NCBI GenBank assembly: GCA_947494335.1
Contig: CANLUT010000001.1
Coordinates: 496,001 to 560,000 of the forward strand
DNA: 64,000 nt
Source: Oligoflexales bacterium
GTDB lineage: Bacteria > Bdellovibrionota_B > Oligoflexia > Oligoflexales > RGVZ01
Direction of reading: 5' to 3'
Part shown: positions 59,145 through 64,000 of the stretch, piece after piece
Position numbering within the stretch: the first letter of the stretch is position 1
How the letters are laid out: each line of letters opens with the position of its first letter
The notes under the pieces: model-generated
Databases searched by the model: none
What the model was told of the DNA's origin: nothing
Seen by the model: the letters and a program-made list of their open reading frames with translations, nothing else
Translations under genes and position numbers: made by a program

Positions 59145-59176
59145 AAATCCCTCGCCGTCGCTGGCGAGGGATTTTT
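59145..59176 (+). terminator. Intrinsic terminator of ubiE
   Basis: A 12-bp stem (AAATCCCTCGCC with GGCGAGGGATTT), 6-nt loop and T-run, 26 bp past the stop. Confidence 0.92.
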
Positions 59177-59212
59177 TATGCTATGGTTGTGACTGAAGTG
59201 GTCGAGACTCCA

Positions 59213-60388
59213 TTAGAGGTCGTTACGCTTTAGCTTTGTCCAAGCGGCGTCGCGGCAGCTCCCATCTTGATCACAGCAGTAAACGATACACGCATTTATC
59301 ATTTCTGAATCCTGAGCGGTTGTTGCAACTCTTTGACAATAGTTACGGTCAGACTCTACGGGAAAGATGCTTTCCATATTCGCCTGCATATAGTTCATGC
59401 CTCGCCCCTTATTGCCGCAATAGAGTGCGCACATGTAAGAGCGGGTGTTGTAGAACTCACCTGGACCATTGTTGTAAAGATGGATGCCGAACTTTGCCAT
59501 ACAAGCCCTGACGCCAGAATAGTCGTCTTGAACGGGGATTGCTGAATTGACAAAGTTATCACGTTGACTATCCAGCCTGTCTCGGCCCTCATAGTAGCTT
59601 TGGATATCTTGGGCTAAGCATGCAGAGTTCGCGTAAAGTACGTAGCCGCCATAAGCTAGGTCGACACCGCAATTTGTCAATGTCAGTGCGATTTCCAATG
59701 AAGAAGCTATGCTCTCGACGCCCTTTGAAAGTTGGACCAAGCTCTTTGATCTCTCGCCTGCTAACCATTGCGAGCATTCGGCTAATGTTCCCATTCTCTC
59801 GATGATCGCTTTAACGCTTGATAGACCCAAACCGCCCAGCGATTGGATGCCTTGGATGCTGAGTTGACTTTGTCCCCGTAAATTTGATGCGACACCAGCA
59901 AGTGATACCAAATCCTTGACAGCCTCATAATTGCCGTCAAGACAACGGTACATCGCTTTACGTTTGATCTGTTTACCAAACTCAGTCTGACCGATAACTC
60001 CCTGGGTTGAAGTCACAATGGTTGACGTGTCACTTGCAAGATTTTGCAAGTCAATTGGCATGACACCGCCACTGCTCACAAACTCATTGATCTCATTAAA
60101 TAGATCGTAACCCGCTGCAGAAGCATCGTAGACGTCTTTAATACCTTTTGCGATATTTGCAACGTCCGTGACAATTCCACCACCTGCAAGTTTACCGGCA
60201 GACTTGAGCGAGTTATATGCGCATTGGAAAGCTTTTTGACTCGCTGCATCCGACGCTGCGCCACTGCTCTGGAGATCGCAACTAAAGCCCTCAGACTTAA
60301 CGGCAGAAGCTACTGGGGTCGAGCTCTTACAGGAAACAATCCCAAGGGATGCTATGAATAAAGTGGTCGCAGGCATGCTCCATTTCAT
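59213..60388 (-). CDS. Lipoprotein of unknown function, Cys-rich C-terminus
   Basis: Start ATG 60388 (GGAG 8 nt upstream). 391 residues; lipobox GIVSCKS (Cys about 20). The middle (about 60-260) is helical and Ala/Ser/Gly-rich. The last ~110 residues carry about ten Cys (CALYCGNKG, INACIVYCCDQDGSCRD), probably a disulfide-rich module. No family recognised. Likely an envelope protein. Confidence 0.65.
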   Translation of the reverse strand: MKWSMPATTLFIASLGIVSCKSSTPVASAVKSEGFSCDLQSSGAASDAASQKAFQCAYNSLKSAGKLAGGGIVTDVANIAKGIKDVYDASAAGYDLFNEINEFVSSGGVMPIDLQNLASDTSTIVTSTQGVIGQTEFGKQIKRKAMYRCLDGNYEAVKDLVSLAGVASNLRGQSQLSIQGIQSLGGLGLSSVKAIIERMGTLAECSQWLAGERSKSLVQLSKGVESIASSLEIALTLTNCGVDLAYGGYVLYANSACLAQDIQSYYEGRDRLDSQRDNFVNSAIPVQDDYSGVRACMAKFGIHLYNNGPGEFYNTRSYMCALYCGNKGRGMNYMQANMESIFPVESDRNYCQRVATTAQDSEMINACIVYCCDQDGSCRDAAWTKLKRNDL

Positions 60389-60759
60389 ATCGATGTCTCC
60401 TTTCAAAAAGTCAGTAGGTTGTGATCGACACTTTTGGAGCAGAGTTTGATATTATTTTTTAAATTACTGAATTTATTAGATTTTTTGAGCTCATTTACCC
60501 CAATTTCCGATGGCCTCCCCCACAAATCTTGCCTCTGTAACTCGCGATTCTAGTTACGTCCATAAATCCTCGGTGCCCTCGGGGTTGGTAAAACCCCCTG
60601 TAATATTCGTTAAATAGAACATAAAATGGTTAATATGACGTGGTAAAAACTTACTATTATCAAAATTTTATTAAAATATATTGACTTTTAATAAGTCACT
60701 AAGTTATAAGGCGCCGGTTGATGAAAATTTACTCAATACTCGCAAAAAGGAGATCAGCA
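60389..60759. other. AT-rich intergenic region with divergent promoters
   Basis: A 371-bp region between divergent lipoprotein genes. It has no gene-like frame. The half nearest 60760 holds a strong sigma-70-type promoter (described separately). CCCTCGGGG and similar short GC patches at 60580-60590 interrupt an otherwise AT-rich sequence. Confidence 0.6.
60681..60709 (+). promoter_or_regulatory. Sigma-70-type promoter of the lipoprotein gene at 60760
   Basis: TTGACT (60681-60686) and TTATAA (60704-60709) are separated by exactly 17 bp, a near-consensus housekeeping promoter. It predicts a leader of about 45 nt ahead of AAGGAG and the ATG, which supports the chosen start. Confidence 0.75.
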
Positions 60760-62106
60760 ATGATCAACAGAGCTAAGAGTTTGTACTGCGCGGCATTGGT
60801 CGCAGGTTTGATTGTCGGTTGCGGCAAAGCCAAGAAAGAAACTGTATACGTGGCCCAGCCTCCAACAAACGGGCAGCCGAACAACACTCAAAATCTCCCA
60901 AGTGACCCAGCATCCCAGACTGATTTGCTTGCGGTCGAGATCACCAACTTTTCCCAGGTGAGTGGCCAGAGCGTTCAGAATGGCGCGCAAATTCAATTTG
61001 CTTTGAAGAGTTCCGCAAGTCAGGTGTCTGGCATCCAGTACAAGTGCTCTCTTGAGCAAACCGGATCACTTGGCACGAATACAGCACAAGCGTGTACCTC
61101 TCCTTACACCGTAAGACCTCAAACGGATGGTCAGTACACGTTTACCGTGTATGCAGTCCACAATTCGTCTGGTGCTGTTGGTAACGCATCACAAGTGACA
61201 TTCGCTGTTGGCGTAGCTTATCCAGGCAACGGTGGTGGCGGCTATCCAGGCAACGGTGGCGCAGGAACAAACACTCAAGGAAATCAAAGCTACCAAGTGG
61301 GCGATCTTCTGATGGTGAACGTACCTTACGGTATGCACATGGTTTATCATTCACAGTTTCTCGGTTCCGGGTTCCCAAGATTCCGGATTATCGACGGTTC
61401 GATGAATGACTCCGCTGCTCCATATCCAATTTACTGCCGCGCGCAGCAAACTGGTGAGCGCCTGATTCAAGATCGCACGCTGACGGGCATGCCTGTGAAC
61501 TACTGTGAAATGTCCCAGTTCATCAATCCAAACGCTCCTGGTAGCCCTATGGAAAACCAGTTCCGCTGGATGAATATGAACACTATGGCTTACAACAGCT
61601 TTGCGATGTCGTCGGATGCGACTCTCGGACGTGGAAGCCTTGCTCGTCTCGACAACGAGTCTCTAGCCGGCATGTACGTGAACGTATTTACAAACATGAC
61701 AGGTCGTCCTTTAACGCAAGCTCAGGCGCCGTTTACAAACGAGTTTAGCCAAACTGTCAGTCGATTGCAGATGAACTGTGGTTCTGAGCCGATTCGCTAC
61801 ATCGGAACTGCACCAATCTGGCAAGGTTACTTCAATGGTACGATTGCGGTGAATCCAATGTTCGGTTGTACCCACGCGCGTGATGGTAAGTGGTTCGTAA
61901 GTATCGGTTCCTTCCCAATGGATCGCTACATCCCGACGTCTCCAACATGTGACTGGAACTGCTGGTCTAGACAGAACTTCACGAACGTTCGCGCGGCTGA
62001 AATCGTCGTTGAGTACGGTCCTTATGAAGTGCAGCAAGATCCAGTGCCATACGCTCGCAAAGCTCAAGACACAATGCTTGGCAACCTGAGAAAGCTGTCG
62101 CGTTAA
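60760..62106 (+). CDS. Lipoprotein with Ig-like and Gly-rich regions, unknown function
   Basis: ATG 60760 with AAGGAGAT 5 nt upstream. 448 residues; lipobox LIVGCGK (Cys about 21). After a Gln/Pro/Asn-rich linker, residues about 55-150 resemble an Ig-like domain (VEITNFSQVSGQSVQNG...YTFTVYAVHNSSG). A tandem YPGNGG linker follows at about 155-170. The C-terminal ~270 residues are Met/Asn/Trp-rich and Cys-containing. A near-consensus promoter suggests strong expression. Probably a major envelope lipoprotein. Confidence 0.7.
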   Translation: MINRAKSLYCAALVAGLIVGCGKAKKETVYVAQPPTNGQPNNTQNLPSDPASQTDLLAVEITNFSQVSGQSVQNGAQIQFALKSSASQVSGIQYKCSLEQTGSLGTNTAQACTSPYTVRPQTDGQYTFTVYAVHNSSGAVGNASQVTFAVGVAYPGNGGGGYPGNGGAGTNTQGNQSYQVGDLLMVNVPYGMHMVYHSQFLGSGFPRFRIIDGSMNDSAAPYPIYCRAQQTGERLIQDRTLTGMPVNYCEMSQFINPNAPGSPMENQFRWMNMNTMAYNSFAMSSDATLGRGSLARLDNESLAGMYVNVFTNMTGRPLTQAQAPFTNEFSQTVSRLQMNCGSEPIRYIGTAPIWQGYFNGTIAVNPMFGCTHARDGKWFVSIGSFPMDRYIPTSPTCDWNCWSRQNFTNVRAAEIVVEYGPYEVQQDPVPYARKAQDTMLGNLRKLSR

Positions 62107-62115
62107 ATTGTCTCA

Positions 62116-62144
62116 AACGTGTGTGACACCGAATCACACACGTT
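62116..62144. repeat. 11-bp perfect inverted repeat
   Basis: AACGTGTGTGA and TCACACACGTT flank a 7-nt loop directly upstream of the terminator hairpin, making a double hairpin in the 3' untranslated region, perhaps protecting the mRNA. Confidence 0.7.
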
Positions 62145-62154
62145 CTCACTCAAC

Positions 62155-62187
62155 AACCCCCGGGCACAAAAGTGCTTGGGGGTTTTT
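62155..62187 (+). terminator. Intrinsic terminator
   Basis: AACCCCCGGGCAC-AAAA-GTGCTTGGGGGTT followed by TTT, a 13-bp stem with two G-T pairs. It also lies at the end of the convergent ABC gene. Confidence 0.85.
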
Positions 62188-63997
62188 ATTTGTCATCTTC
62201 AGTTGATTGCGCCTGAATGCTAGTAGCGCCTAGAGACACTAATTCAAAGTAGCGTCCGCGTTTTGCCTCTAATTGAGCTGGCGAGCCTGCCTCGACCACG
62301 CGCCCCTGTTCGAGAACCAAAACTTTATCGCAGCGCTTGATGGTTTCCAAGCGGTGTGCAATGACAATCACGGTCCTGCCCTTGAGTAGTTTCTGAGTGG
62401 CATTTTGAATCAAAGCTTCGGAATGAGGATCGATACTGCTGGTCGCCTCATCTAGAATCAGAATCGGTGGTTTGCCGAGCAGGGCGCGAGCAAATACGAT
62501 GAGTTGACGCTGTCCATGGCTTAAGTTGGCGCCGTGCTCGCGAAGGTTAAAGTAATAAGTTCCAGGAAGCTGCTCAATAAAGGCATCGGCACCGACGAGA
62601 CGGCAGGCCTCACGTACCTCACTGTCGGATATGTTCTCGCGACCAAGACAGATATTAAATCTAATAGATCCCTCAAACAGAACAATATCTTGGGGTACAA
62701 TTCCCAGATGAGTGCGAACACTTGTGGGGCTTAGTTCTGCAATAGAGTCGTTATTAACGAATATATCTCCTGAAAAGCCTGCATAAAGTTTGGCGATCAG
62801 CTTAACGATGGTCGACTTGCCACTTCCCGTTGATCCGATGATTGCCAGCGAGGAGCCTGAGGGTGCCTCGAACGTTACGTTGTGCAGGACATTGGCACTG
62901 GCTTTGCCGTAAGTGAACGATACGTTTTCAAAGCGGATGCTTGCGGCATCTGGCCAATGAGCTTGTTTGTTTCCGGGAACGAAATCGCTACGGTCAAGGA
63001 GTCCAAAAATCCTCTGGATCGATGTGAATGCACCTTGGAGCATGGCCATTTTGGTTCCGAGCATCTTTAAAGGCTCAAACAGTTGCTGAACATATTGAAC
63101 AAAGGCAACCATCACCCCTGCTGTTAGAGTTTCTTCAAGGGCCGATCCTGATGTAAGGCCGGTGGTCTTGATGGCGATGAATAATACAATTCCAAGTGTA
63201 ATGGACGAGATCCCATCAATAGTAGAAAACATCAGAGCATCGTAGTAAACGTTTTCCAACTGGGCGTCGCGAAACTTTTTATTCAATCTTGAAAAGCGAG
63301 ATGACACTCCAGGCTCTGCATTAAGTAACTTAACCGCGTTAACGCTGGTCAATGCCTCTTGGGCAAAGCCGTTAAGTTCGGCCAGGTTTTTGCGAGACTC
63401 CAACATGGATTCGTTCAATTTTTTTGAAAACCATATGACGATCCATGTGATGATCGGGAGAATAATTAGCGCGACAACGGCAAGTTGTGGGGATAAGACG
63501 AACATACCGACGACGCAGCCAGCCAACACCATCAAATCAATGATGCTTGAAAGTACGCCTTGATTCAGCGATTCGCTCAAGGTGTCAAAATCACTCGTAG
63601 CACGGGTTGCCAAAGCGCCGCTGATTTGATGGTCATGCCAGGACGGAGCGAGATCGAGGACGTGTTTGACGAGTGCTGTTCTGAGATCTCGAATCATCTT
63701 GTGAACAGCTGTTGAGGTTGTCAGCGACTGTATACCAGCAAAAATGTAGCTTGTTAGGGATAGTCCAAGACATGCGGATGCCCACATCAAAGTGACTGCA
63801 AAATCTCCCTTTAGAATACCGTGATCGATGGCCCGTTGAACAGTTAGTGGTTGGACCATGGAAATGATGGCGACACAGGGCATCATGGAAGCGCCGATAA
63901 AGACCAGTTTTTTATTTGGCCTAAGCCAAGGCCATAGCTTTACCAATGAACCAAAAGAGAAGGCGCTGTGCATCTGTTTGTCCGCAGCTGTCTTCAT
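62186..63997 (-). CDS. ABC exporter, MsbA/multidrug type (fused TM and ATPase)
   Basis: 603 residues from an ATG 3 bp inside the right edge; the true start may lie outside the window. Six transmembrane helices (to about 320), then an ATPase domain: Walker A GSTGSGKST, Q-loop VPQDIVLFEGSI, signature ANLSHGQRQ (LSxGQ with His), Walker B ILILDEATSSID, and H-loop VIAHRLET. Homodimeric or heterodimeric exporter of lipids or drugs; the partner may lie beyond the edge. Stop lies beside the terminator at 62155-62187. Confidence 0.9.
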   Translation of the reverse strand: MKTAADKQMHSAFSFGSLVKLWPWLRPNKKLVFIGASMMPCVAIISMVQPLTVQRAIDHGILKGDFAVTLMWASACLGLSLTSYIFAGIQSLTTSTAVHKMIRDLRTALVKHVLDLAPSWHDHQISGALATRATSDFDTLSESLNQGVLSSIIDLMVLAGCVVGMFVLSPQLAVVALIILPIITWIVIWFSKKLNESMLESRKNLAELNGFAQEALTSVNAVKLLNAEPGVSSRFSRLNKKFRDAQLENVYYDALMFSTIDGISSITLGIVLFIAIKTTGLTSGSALEETLTAGVMVAFVQYVQQLFEPLKMLGTKMAMLQGAFTSIQRIFGLLDRSDFVPGNKQAHWPDAASIRFENVSFTYGKASANVLHNVTFEAPSGSSLAIIGSTGSGKSTIVKLIAKLYAGFSGDIFVNNDSIAELSPTSVRTHLGIVPQDIVLFEGSIRFNICLGRENISDSEVREACRLVGADAFIEQLPGTYYFNLREHGANLSHGQRQLIVFARALLGKPPILILDEATSSIDPHSEALIQNATQKLLKGRTVIVIAHRLETIKRCDKVLVLEQGRVVEAGSPAQLEAKRGRYFELVSLGATSIQAQSTEDDK

Positions 63998-64000
63998 TGG

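Overview
The window is a chromosomal segment of a Gram-negative bacterium that most resembles the Bdellovibrionota/Oligoflexia (Bdellovibrio-like) lineage. The evidence is indirect. There is a TIGR02147-family regulator upstream of a secreted protein with a GNGGD start, and a 60-residue protein that looks like the histone-fold protein of Bdellovibrio. Lipobox proteins, outer-membrane barrels and predicted secreted metallo- and cysteine proteases are unusually abundant. The second-messenger repertoire is broad: a class III cyclase, an HD-GYP protein, a PilZ protein and a SpoIIE phosphatase. I found no rRNA, tRNA, CRISPR array, transposase or prophage. Base composition is moderate, with AT-rich islands at about 11.3-12.5 kb, 14.5-14.8 kb and 60.4-60.7 kb.

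Layout. 1-9.8 kb: a TPR/zincin protein cut by the left edge, a lipoprotein, a 7TM-SpoIIE phosphatase, and two divergent clan CD-like cysteine proteases, one a lipoprotein with a ten-unit pentapeptide insert and the other a gingipain-like C25 enzyme with a P-domain. 9.9-12.5 kb: an accessory-looking AT-rich patch with an M48 lipoprotein, a small lipoprotein and several copies of short inverted repeats. 12.5-18 kb: a cyclic-nucleotide-binding protein, a patatin-like lipoprotein, and a TIGR02147 / zincin-barrel / lipoprotein operon. 18-20.7 kb: an overlapping type III polyketide synthase, ICMT-type methyltransferase and flavoprotein operon, the same gene set as Streptomyces srsABC, preceded by a hairpin that covers its ribosome binding site. 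20.7-28.2 kb: CorA, Lgt, adenylate cyclase, phosphopantetheinyl transferase, gamma-glutamyltransferase, and a frameshifted pseudogene abutting a dispersed repeat. 28.3-35.8 kb: PyrF, a START protein, GAF/HD-GYP, an exonuclease, a response regulator and proline dehydrogenase.

35.9-42.7 kb: an envelope-lipid cluster (Mla-type ATPase, LpxL-type acyltransferase, HAD) followed by a four-zinc-ribbon protein, a sterol-desaturase-like hydroxylase and an HTTM-DCC fusion. 42.8-43.4 kb: the small histone-like gene and a 95-residue gene of unknown function. 43.6-51.6 kb: an M20 peptidase, an outer membrane protein/PlsC/HAD operon with ATGA overlaps, a barrel protein and a 917-residue lipoprotein. 51.7-64 kb: housekeeping genes (PepQ, EngB, MutL, MiaA, UbiE), a PilZ protein, three lipoproteins, and an MsbA-like ABC exporter at the right edge.

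The most notable items are the histone-fold gene, the srsABC-like phenolic-lipid operon with its RBS-masking hairpin, the paired clan CD proteases, and the dispersed GTGCCACCCGACTGATT repeat family that coincides with gene decay.
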